A stretch of DNA of 64,000 bases, taken from contig JAMAHW010000060.1 in the NCBI GenBank assembly GCA_023627715.1, forward strand, positions 1 to 64,000, given 5' to 3'. The position numbers and the translations under genes were made by a program. Positions within the stretch are counted from its first letter, which is position 1. Every line of letters starts with the position of its first letter. This document shows positions 54,827 through 64,000 of the stretch, in pieces. The notes under the pieces were generated by a model. It worked only from the letters and a program-made list of their open reading frames with translations, was not told the origin of the DNA and made no database searches. The DNA comes from Periconia sp. R9002. Taxonomy: Eukaryota; Ascomycota; Dothideomycetes; Pleosporales; Periconiaceae.

Positions 54827-57136
54827 TCTACAATATGACCGCATCGCAACCAACAACGATACGCAAACCCTTTATCGAAGCATCATAATCCTCTTAGCAA
54901 GACCGTGAATTTATTATCTGCTACAACATTGTTAGACATGCAAGTATGCTTGGCTGATGAAAATACTATTGCATCGTGACTGATCGATACTCCAAGCAGA
55001 TATTACACCAGGGATCACTGGGTGGATTGGGCAATGTCGTCTCGAGCGTAGGAGGTTACGGCCTTCTGGATATCACGTTATCAATTTTTTCATCGACAAC
55101 GGTAATTCGGCGAGATATTGTTTGGCACTTGATGGTTCAGCGCAATCGGTCGAGTCAACAGAGTCGAATGATATCTCTGTCTGTCAATTTTCAGGGTATT
55201 TTCCTTCGCCTTAATCTTTCGACTGCAAAGAAGCGCATTGTTGTGGAAACTTTCGACATGACGAACGGAGATCCACGGCGTTTCTAGGATGCGGCACCAT
55301 TTACCGCCAATGTTGCCGGATACTCCGTGCGCGGGCTCAATACTCATGGGGCTGGTGGGGTGCGAATACGGGGAGGTGCGAATACGGGGAGGTGCGTATG
55401 GCGTGTTCCACTTGGTGGCGAGCCGGAGCAAAAGTATTGCGAAACACGGGCTAGTCGCGCACTTTTGCTAATAAAGCAAAGGAGAGGCTTGGAAGTTGGA
55501 TGTAAGCCGACGTTAGCATGGAAGACGGTCATGGTACATTGTACACTCCAGTGACATCTAGAATGAGAAAAGAAATAGCCGGTGAACTCGCCAAGATCCC
55601 GTCCACAAGCCCGTCAGATCGGCGAGGGCGTCCTCGTGCAAGCCGATGGAGGGTCATTTTATTGGCGACTCGCCTAGACTGCTTACAATCAATATTTGAC
55701 TGCTTTGTATCAAGCCACCTCTAACTCGGCTAGTGGGAGCTCTAGTCGACGTTTAACCCTATGTCAACTTCACTTCCGGGCCCTAGGACTTTACCCTTCA
55801 TTTCTGGGTTTCTTTTCTCTGTTCATTGTTCGTGCTTTTCCATCTTTGGTAGCCATCTTTCTGCGGGGTATTGTACTGTCGACACCGGCCTACCAAGTTA
55901 GTGTTGCTCTAAACGGAAGTTGTTTAGCATTGTACCTTTTCCCGGGTGCATGGATCGCCGGCTACAAGTGTTGGTTTACGAGCTCTCAGCACAAGCTTCG
56001 ATGCGCTAACGCAACACTAGGTCGTTGCTTTGGGGGCCACATGTGACTTTTTAGCCTACTGCAAGCAGGCAACCGTTTCCGCGTACCCGGTATCACTGAA
56101 CTTCAATCTATTCTGTATAGCAAAACAAAATAGTTCATCTTACGCCAGCAACTCACCATGAACGGTCTTACTCAGCCACCATCTGAATCCCACCAGGGAA
56201 ACTGGCGATCAGTCACGAGAAATGTCCAACCGAGATGCAAGGTGTGAAATACGAGTGTTGGTTTTCCACGAGCGGTTAGATATCGCGCGGCTGAGGTAGA
56301 TTACGACCAATCAAGTACATTCTCCATTCCAGCCACCACCCCTCTCTTTCCTCTAAAAGTCCTATTTAAGTCCATCATTTCTATACACGGAAGCTCCGGA
56401 AGGAACAAAAGCTTCAAAAATAAGTTTCTTTTTACTCAATGCACTTTAGCTTAACCATGACCAACTAGTCTTCATACCATGGCCATGGATTCTCGTGGAT
56501 AAACCCGTAGATGCATGGTAGATGCATGGTAAGGCGAGCATAGGGAATTCTATGTAAGACTTACGTGAATTTCACCTTTATTAACCGGCACTTTATCCAT
56601 CAATGGCCGGTAAGTCTCGATCTTCCAAGCTGCAGCTGCAGGTTCCTCACAGCTGCCGTCCAGGCACCAGGCACCGGGGCGTTGGAGTAACGGGCCGCGA
56701 GAATGCCCGGCGACCGTGCATCTTGTCCCTCAACCTACAATTAACGCCACGTGAATCTGTTCTAGAAGGTGCATTTTCCCGGTAGCGAATTCGAGAGGCG
56801 ATTTCACCCTGCATGCTGACAACAACACGCATTGATGCTATTCTATCACACGCAGGATCTCGTTGCCCAGCTCGGATCGGTCCGCCATGGATGAGGACAA
56901 ACCTCTCACGCTCACATGATGATGAATTACGAATGCTGTGTAGTGGTAAGTGACTCTGTGCCCTGTTGTCATCTGTCATACCCACCCAACGTCGTGTAAG
57001 TAGTTCTCAAGCATGTATACTAATCTTACAAGGCGGTGTACACGGGTCAGCCAAGACTCGTCTATAAAATGCCCCTTTGACCGCGCATCAGTTGGTTCTT
57101 CATCCGCAGGTTTCGATCTTCACAGTGTTGCCTACC
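54827..57136. other. 2.3-kb stretch without a firm gene
   Basis: Short frames at 54976-55287 and 55696-56046 have no domain or clear start context. A 16-bp tandem repeat lies at 55356-55399 and a short direct repeat (TAGATGCATGG) near 56510. The last 150 bases must hold the promoter of the flavoprotein gene. Confidence 0.4.
55356..55399. repeat. Short tandem repeat, 16-bp unit
   Basis: GGGAGGTGCGAATACG and variants repeated about 2.6 times. Confidence 0.8.
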
Positions 57137-58728
57137 ATGCGCTTCAGCAATGTTCTTTCCGCTGGCTTGATTGCCTCCACGGCCGACGCTCTTGTTTTGC
57201 GAGCTACCATTGAGCAATGTCTCACAGATGCCAAGGTACCACTTGATACTAAGGGTTCCGCGGAGTGGAACGAGGACGTCGCTCCATTCAACATCCGGCT
57301 GCCCTACCTTCCCACCGCTATTGCTAGGCCTCAAAACACCCAGCACATCCAGGGCGCCGTTAATTGCGGTAGACAACTTGCGATCAAGGTCTCTGCTAAG
57401 TCTGGTGGCCACAGCTATGCAAGTTTCGGATTCGGTGGCGAAAATGGCCACCTGGTCATCGAGCTTGACCAGATGTACAATGTCACCTACGATGCAAGCG
57501 CAAACATTGCTACAGTTCAACCTGGCGCCAGGCTAGGTCACGTAGCAACCGTGTTGTATGAGCAGTATGGACGTGCCATTGCACATGGTACATGCCCTGG
57601 GTAAGCTACTACGTGAAACAATCATAGCATGCTCAGACAACTAACATTTTACAGTGTTGGCGTGTCTGGCCACTTCCTGCACGGAGGCTTTGGCTTCAGC
57701 TCCCACATGCACGGTCTAGCTCTCGATTTCGTTCAGAGCGTCGACGTCGTTCTAGCGGATGGTACCGTGAAAACGGCTTCTAGCACTTCCAATTCCGATT
57801 TGTTCTGGGGCATCAAAGGTGCCGGCTCCAATTTCGGCATCGTAGCTTCCTGGAAACTATCTACCTTCGCAGCGCCTGCAAGTCTCACCAAGTTTGGCGT
57901 TACCCTCGGCTGGAACAAAACCAATGCTGTTGCTGGCCTCCAAGCAGTTGAGAATTACGTCAAAAACGTTCAGCCCCGTGAAGTCAACTTCCGCATTGGC
58001 GACTACAACAAGGGCCAGCCTGGAATCGAAGGCCTCTACTATGGAACCCCGGCGCAGTGGCAAACAGCTTTCCAGCCTCTTCTTGACACACTACCGAAAG
58101 GTTACACTGTTCAGCCAACTCAGCAGCTCAACTGGATTCAGGCTGTCATCGCTTACTCTAACTACGATAACGTTGATTGGATTCACCCCAGCCCTGTAAG
58201 TACAATCCGCTTCTTCTAAATCTCCTCACATTCCATCTAACAGCAATGCAGCAAGAGAACTTTTATTCGAAGAGCTTAACTTTGAAGGGCCTGAACGGAA
58301 CTGCCGCTCAAGCGTTTGTCAACTACTACTTCGATGTGGCAAACAAAGTCACGGACCGTTTCTGGTTCTTCCAAATCGACGCACACGGTGGCAAAAACTC
58401 TCAGATCACCAAGGTAGCCCCGGACGCGACTGCGTACGCCCACCGCGACAAGCTTTACATTATCCAGTTCTATGATCGTTATGATAACGATCAGGTCTAC
58501 CCTAGTACTTCTTTCGGGTTCCTCGATGGCTGGGTCAATGCCGTTACCAAAACCCTGCCGAGCTCTGACTGGGGTGCTTACATCAACTACGCTGATGCGA
58601 GGCTGTCGCGTGATGTGGCTACGCAGCAATATTATGGATCTCACCTTCCCAAACTACAGAGTCTGAGGGCGAAGTATGACCCTAAGGAGCTGTTCTACTA
58701 TCCCCAAGCAGTCAAACCGACAGCATAA
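57137..58728 (+). CDS. Secreted FAD-linked oxidase (BBE/GOOX-like)
   Basis: Three exons: 57137-57600, 57655-58195 and 58252-58728, 493 aa; introns 54 and 56 nt. A signal peptide (MRFSNVLSAGLIASTADA) is present. The PCMH-type FAD domain shows SGGHSYASFGFGG, whose His is one covalent FAD site, and GTCPGVGVSGH, whose Cys is the second, so the flavin should be bicovalent. The C-terminal berberine-bridge segment KYDPKELFYYPQAV is present. Relatives oxidise oligosaccharides (glucooligosaccharide oxidase) or secondary metabolites. It lies 9 kb from the RiPP precursor with unrelated genes between, so sugar oxidation outside the cell is the safer guess. Confidence 0.9.
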
Positions 58729-59719
58729 TTGAGTCGCGATGCGTTTTCTCTCATAAAGTCGAGCGCCACTATATAAAGACCAATATCTTAATGAAATTAA
58801 TTTTTTTGAATACATAAGACGATCTCCACGTATGTTTGCATGATTAGGATCAAATCTAGACTTACGCAAGATAATGAAGTGATGCGCAAGCTTGTTCCAA
58901 AGTTGCTTAAACGCCGTACCTACATATCTGATCAATGAGATTGTGTAAATATCACGTGATAGGATTAATGATGTTTTGAGACAACACTGGAGCAAACTTT
59001 CAAAGACAATAATTCTGAAAAATTGTATAATAGATGAGCCTAGATAGTGTAATAAAGTAATACGATGCCTCCCAGGCGCGCCTATAAAAGGTTCTGACAC
59101 ATAAAAGGAAGCTTTACTGCGACTATACATGTATGTATCTAGGTAGACTTTTAGCTTCTTCTTCTATTACTACTACCATATAAGTCACACTAGGTCTAGA
59201 AGCAACGACGGCACAAGCGAAAACAGTATATAGAAGTTAGGGACAATACTCCGCAATGACCAATCCATATTTTATACTGGCTTCTGCCTGCTCCTAAGGT
59301 CGTTTTGGGTCTTGTTTGGGGGCTATCGGTTTGGCTTCTGTTGGTACCATCCTTCTCGAGTTGCATACCACAATGACGTCTTGCCCCTATTGGCTTTGAA
59401 GATGCAGGCTAAGCGAATAATACGATAGTTTTGAGCGTTAGCCTTCGTATTCACACAGATCCTTTCGATGCCATTCGTCCAATCATTTATACGCAATATC
59501 CGGCAATATGTATACGGATTCTAGTTCAGATTTTCCACCCACACAACTTGAAAACCGTCGATCGAATTGGGTCACGATAAACTTCGTGGCGGAAGGATTT
59601 CCTCACTCGGATATGCGTATGTAATAACCATGTTTTCGGATTCGTTTATATATAGCTCGAAAGTTATCTATCAGTACCAGTTGCGAAACCCCGGATTTTA
59701 CACATTGCCTTTCCTAGAA
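58729..59719. other. Intergenic, no gene seen
   Basis: About 1 kb, with AT-rich patches around 58780-59200. No domain-bearing frame. Confidence 0.5.
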
Positions 59720-61036
59720 ATGGCCAATCCACACCACCTTCCAATCCTTTCGTTAATTTTTGTTATTTATGCAGCTGGTAATGCATTTCCAAGATTCTGG
59801 GCTGGATATCTCCCCTCGCATCAATAGTGTCGTGAAAGCTTTTGTACTAACTTTGATAGCGAATGTTTTCACGACGTCACTACCTCCCGATCAGGCTTGC
59901 CTTCAATCTTGGTCTCTATATTCTTCTATCTCTGCGAGTCTAGGATCTCAGTCATACACAACAACCCTCACAACTACTGAAATTTGGTCCACCTTCCCAG
60001 CTGTCCAAACTTCGACGTTCTGCGACAACATCCCTCGTCTACTCGCCCGTCAGTACAGCGACTATGTCACCGAATGGTACCCAACAACGACATTTACTAC
60101 ATGGTCGAGCATGACCAGCCCAACGCCGACTTGCACGGTCAACGAAAGCGAGTGCGCAAAACTTCAGTCGATCTGGAACATGACGCATACCACAGAAACC
60201 GCAATCTCGGACTTTCCAGTCCCATGCACGACATACAGGTCTTGCAATTCTGATCCCGTCGGACCGTGCAGCATTGCAGGGGACAACATGAAGATTTATT
60301 ACTGGCCAACACGGGCAATGGAGCCTCTTTGCCCTCCAAATAACACGATTTTGTCAACTAGTCGTCCAACGCCCGAACCACCAACATCCAGCCCACCTTT
60401 GATGAAGGTGATCGACGGTCTCACAGCTATCTCACCTTCAATCTACATATCCATTCCCACCTTATCGGGGCGGTTTCGTGGGCAACCAACATATCTGTTT
60501 ACTGGCTGCGGCTCTCAACTCACATCCCTCACGTTATCGATTCAACCGTCGCCGATCTCTACGCTAACTAGACAGACACGCGCCAAAAGACCAACATACG
60601 AAAACCCGAGTTCTTTTGCCCTAAGCACGTTGAACTGGCCGGTCACAACGACTAGCAGCTGCTCGGTACAGACGATATGTGATTGGGATGACACCATTAG
60701 CATCTGCAGAGACGTGTTAACTACGAAGTGTACGACACCGACGGTGGATCCGTTTAATTATAACCCGGTGTTATCGTTGCCAACGGAGCTGGTAAACTTG
60801 GCTGCGAAGAAGGATCCTGGTTACCAGAGTTGTGTGGTATGTCCTGAGGATACGCTGTAAAAGAAGTACTGAATAAAGACGTTTAGGTTCATCCTGCAGC
60901 TGCTGCGGGGGCGACTTGGATCCCCATTACAACGCTTCCGGGTGATCCAAGGTATACGAAAGGATGGTCAGCTACCTCGACGATACCACCATCTACACTT
61001 ACAGCAACTGCTACGCCTGAAATTATTTCCGCTTGA
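59720..61036 (+). CDS. Secreted Thr/Ser-rich protein of unknown function
   Basis: Three exons: 59720-59777, 59860-60836 and 60887-61036, 394 aa; introns 82 and 50 nt. Exon 1 encodes a signal peptide (MANPHHLPILSLIFVIYAA) that a single-frame reading misses. The mature part is rich in Thr, Ser and Pro with several Cys (CLQSW, SFCDN-like, CTTYRSC, CGSQL, CDWDDTISIC, CVVHP) and N-x-T sites, like fungal wall or effector-type proteins. Exon 3 adds a Thr/Pro-rich tail. No transmembrane helix or GPI-type end is clear. I do not recognise a domain. Confidence 0.7.
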
Positions 61037-62119
61037 GGCCGTCGAAAAATGTGCCAAAACCCCAAAGCTATGTTACATGGCGTTGATGGAATAAGGTACA
61101 AAATTGCGTGTTTGCTTGGCTACAGCCTCAGAGTTGAAACGCTGGTAATTTTGAGACGACCAATGAAGCCCGATGACTGGGAACATTATTTATGTGACCA
61201 TCGCATTGCCGCAATGTCCTCAGCAGTCAAGGCCACCTTCCCAGCTAAATGTTCTCCACAGGTTTTCTGGAACATTCATTTCTACTAGCAGCGATCGTTT
61301 GTTCTCACCAGAGTGCTCAATATGTTTCCTTAATTCCGTGATTTTCCGTACTTTTCATCTGTCAAAAAAGCTTGGGTGGTCTTCCAAGTGGACGCGCGCC
61401 GGAACTCCCATAGTATCTCTTACTACTTATCTCGCAATTGCAGCCTGTCTCTTCAATATGTATCTTTTGGGGCTTGGCTGCTACAATGCAGTGTTTGGAC
61501 TAAGCAAAGGAAATCATGTCATATCTTTATATCAGAACATGATCCTATCCATAATAACTTAATCCCCTAGCAAACAGATCGCATCCGCATATTTTCACTG
61601 GTCGTCTATTAGCCACGGTCCATCCACCCTTCTCCTGCTTGCTCAAATACCTCCTCACGGGATTAATCTCATTCAAGTACTATTACGTCGCACTCTCCTG
61701 CGCTCTAAATATAGCTTTCTATTAGGAGGCCTAGCTTGAGTAAAGACCCTCCCGCTTATCCATGTAATCCCTCTACCATCGGGGCATTGTAATCGTCATA
61801 CCCTTGCTCAGCTTAGAAGCGTTGGTTGTGTTGAAAACAGATTGGATGCTTAGATCTGCAGCCTCTCGAGATGCTTTTAGTATCACACTCGGTTATCATG
61901 CGGGCAACCTGCTCTACATTTTGTGCAAGATTGGTCTACACCTTGGTCGTTTCTCTCAGCATCATCCATGAGTAACAAGCTTGCAAGGATTGGAATAATC
62001 GTCGGTGTCCAAGTCACTGGTGGCCTGCTCCACATGCATATAAAGAGTTCGAGCGACGAACCCACCTTGGCACCCTGGCCGTTGACATGACTGTCCGGTT
62101 CTTATCCACTGAACCGTAA
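61037..62119. other. No intact gene; possible transporter debris
   Basis: A plus-strand frame near 61980-62090 (ARIGIIVGVQVTGGLL) may belong to the MFS relic that follows. Otherwise only short frames. Confidence 0.4.
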
Positions 62120-62405
62120 CTATCCTATTCACGGCCAAGATAGGGTTTGGGCACCTTGGCACAGCCATTTACGCCATGAGCTATGCCCTGGACGTGTTTG
62201 GGGTTCACACGGTGGCAGCCATTGGTGGCACTTCAGCTATGCGAAACTCTGCAGCATATTTATTGCCGTTCACTGGGCCAGCGCTTGCGGGGATTGTGGG
62301 GTATGACTGGGATGCAGTGCTCTGTGCCTTACTGGACTGATCGATGTCTTCTTTGGACTAACGTTGATTTGTTTTGAAGAAAGGTTTAGAACCCTAGATC
62401 GATAG
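62120..62405 (+). pseudogene. C-terminal remnant of an MFS transporter
   Basis: Reads ILFTAKIGFGHLGTAIYAMS, then YALDVFGVHTVAAIGGTS, the last helices of a drug/polyol-type MFS protein. A one-base shift near 62330 follows, then GLIDVFFGLTLICFEERF and a natural stop. The N-terminal ten helices are absent. Confidence 0.7.
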
Positions 62406-62739
62406 GTAGCCGAGGCGTAACAGTTGGATACGTCAATAGCTTCATACTTTATCTGTTTGTGCTTTTCTCCTCTAGGTTTGTAATAACAATTAAGTAGTTC
62501 CTGGATTTGCATTATTATTTTACGTCAATTTTTTCTTTTCTTCGATGCCGAAAAACAAACAAAATGATCACGAAAATTAAAGTAAGAAAAAAATTGGTGG
62601 ATATAATTAAAAATAAAAAACAATAATAATAGAAAAACACAAGCGTCACGTCACAGAGCGTAACAGACCCAAACGGCCGAGACTCTCGGGGGCTTAATGG
62701 CCACTTGATTGTCTCTGCATAGCGTAATATTTCTTATTC
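62406..62739. other. Intergenic, AT-rich
   Basis: A-rich run at about 62560-62640. No gene. Confidence 0.5.
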
Positions 62740-63565
62740 CTACATCAACTTCTCAATGTGAGCTCTGACAGGTGTTTCTAGTCTTTCTTGCCAAATCTGC
62801 TTTGCTTCTGCCGTTGTTACTTGATTCCCTCGGCGTGGTCGCCACATGGCCATATATTCAAGGGGCAACTTTGTCCGTTCCAATTCCCGCCACGCCTCGG
62901 TCCTCTGGAGATCGTCATGATCCATTTTCACACGGACGTAAGCAACGTCAATGAACCCAAATTGCCGGTACATCCGTCTACCCGGAGCAGATGCCTCGAC
63001 GAAACCCTCAATATCACGCTCATTCATTTTCTGGAGACCCCATTCCATAAGTTTACTTCCTACGCCCTGCCGTTGCTTTTCAGGCAAGACGCACATCAGT
63101 GAGATGCCTGCACTGCGCTATGAATCCACGTGTCTAGATAGTTCTATATAGTGCAAATTACTTACCTGCATGCGGTCGGCCCATCCATGCTTTTCTCTGG
63201 CCAAAACACTGACTTGCGACCTCGCTAGCGAAGTCTCTGCCCGTGCCTTCGGGCCAAAAGGTCGCATTCACTCTCGCGCGTGGATCAGGGAAAGGATTAT
63301 CCGTGTAGATACGCCACTGGCACCCGCCGAGTATCCGTTCTCCTTCGACGACATATATCCAATGGCTGCTAGGGTCCATCTCGTGCCCCTTCCAGAGGCG
63401 ATTCTTCGACTCCGCGATAGCTCGTTCTCGATCCTGCGTTTCAGTCCCAAATGTAGGGAAGAAAATGGCATGTGAAGATTCAATGCCGTCCATTGCAGCC
63501 CATAGGACATCAACAATGCCGTCGAGCTGCCATTTTTGTTCGACTTCCTTGACTTCGTATTGCAT
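62740..63565 (-). CDS. GNAT-family N-acetyltransferase
   Basis: Two exons: 63565-63166 and 63107-62740, 255 aa; 58-nt intron (GTAAGT..GTGCAG). The ATG at 63565 (MQYEVKEVEQKW) is used because the upstream frame starts with TTG. Acetyl-CoA site motif A is SLMCVLPEKQRQGVGSKLME (Q/RxxGxG/A loop), with the following VEASAPGRRMYRQFGF typical of motif B. The N-terminal half matches fungal GNATs that act on small molecules or peptides; no substrate can be named. Cytosolic. Confidence 0.87.
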
Positions 63566-64000
63566 GGTGGAGAAAGCTTGTACCAAGGAGAATACGTACT
63601 TGTTGCACGTGTTTGCAACTCAGCAGCAGTCCGATTGAAATACCTGCTTATTTGGGTTTGCCTTGCTGTGCCACATGGACCGATTGTGGACCATGTCGTT
63701 TGCCGAGAGATATTATGTAGATGCGGAGGTGGCACGGTCGCTTAATAACCCCGATTGTGCGATGCTGACCACTTCTGGACGCATAAACTATCCCGTTCGC
63801 CCCGCTTTGACAGCGGTGCATTAATATCATGATGCCGCCCCTTCTAGGGAGCAGAAATGCTTCCATCGCCAGGTAATGAGATAAGCATGCAGGGATTTTC
63901 TCAACTGGCTCTGACTCCGAAATAAATAAAATTGAATTTGCATATTCTGTGTGGAACCTAGCACATAAGAGCGATGCACATTTGGGTTTGTCGATCAAAT
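63566..64000. other. Upstream region of the acetyltransferase gene
   Basis: No convincing gene. One minus-strand frame (63998-63648) lacks any domain. Confidence 0.45.

Noticed and set aside
54976..56046. Frames at 54976-55287 and 55696-56046 as genes
   Set aside because: No homology I can recognise, no splice-consistent extension, and one overlaps a simple repeat.

Overview
The window looks like nuclear DNA of a filamentous ascomycete (Pezizomycotina, possibly Dothideomycetes; the class is inference). The evidence is dense genes with 47-100 nt GT-AG introns and CTRAC-like branch sites, fungus-specific families (UstYa/DUF3328, HeLo, RTA1, FIG1, FAR-17a, rhodopsin-domain membrane proteins), and AT-rich blocks almost devoid of CA/TG dinucleotides, the signature of repeat-induced point mutation (RIP). 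Exon structures below were worked out by hand from splice signals, reading frame and family resemblance.

1-8.9 kb is a degraded accessory region. Two RIP-type AT blocks (1-2110 and about 7600-8390) share a repeat family. Between and beside them lie a gene with three TAG stops, the KR-ACP end of a reducing polyketide synthase, one open cytochrome P450 gene and a PDR-type ABC transporter broken by the second AT block. It reads as the wreck of a secondary-metabolite cluster.

8.9-20.2 kb looks like an immunity or incompatibility-type locus: a 1733-aa kinase/ankyrin/WW protein, a divergent HeLo-pseudokinase, an AAA ATPase, and a repeat of the HeLo gene's 3' end on the far side of the ATPase. 20.3-24.8 kb has a CYP7-clan-like P450, a divergent rhodopsin-domain membrane protein and a P450 fragment. 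25-28 kb is mostly non-coding or decayed. 28.7-36.3 kb has small-molecule metabolism genes: an ABM-domain protein, a GABA/choline-type permease, an amidase and an SMP-30-like lactonohydrolase. 36.4-39.5 kb is gene-poor. A single-pass surface protein, a NACHT-NLR relic and a conserved hypothetical gene follow.

44.4-49.4 kb holds the most interesting system: a ribosomally made peptide (RiPP) locus of the dikaritin type (ustiloxin/phomopsin/asperipin class). A secreted 144-aa precursor carries five copies, at exactly 24-residue spacing, of the core WYDITYID, four of the five copies preceded by a KR Kex2 site and all five followed by one. It is flanked by two UstYa-family oxidase genes with paired HxxHC motifs and by an RTA1-type membrane protein. 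The core contains the Y-x-I element seen in ustiloxin and phomopsin cores, but I do not recognise the sequence as a known product.

50-64 kb carries a FAR-17a/AIG1 protein, a multi-pass membrane protein, a FIG1-like claudin protein, a secreted berberine-bridge/GOOX-type flavoprotein, a secreted Ser/Thr-rich protein, an MFS remnant and a GNAT acetyltransferase. Whether any of them belongs to the RiPP pathway cannot be told from sequence alone.
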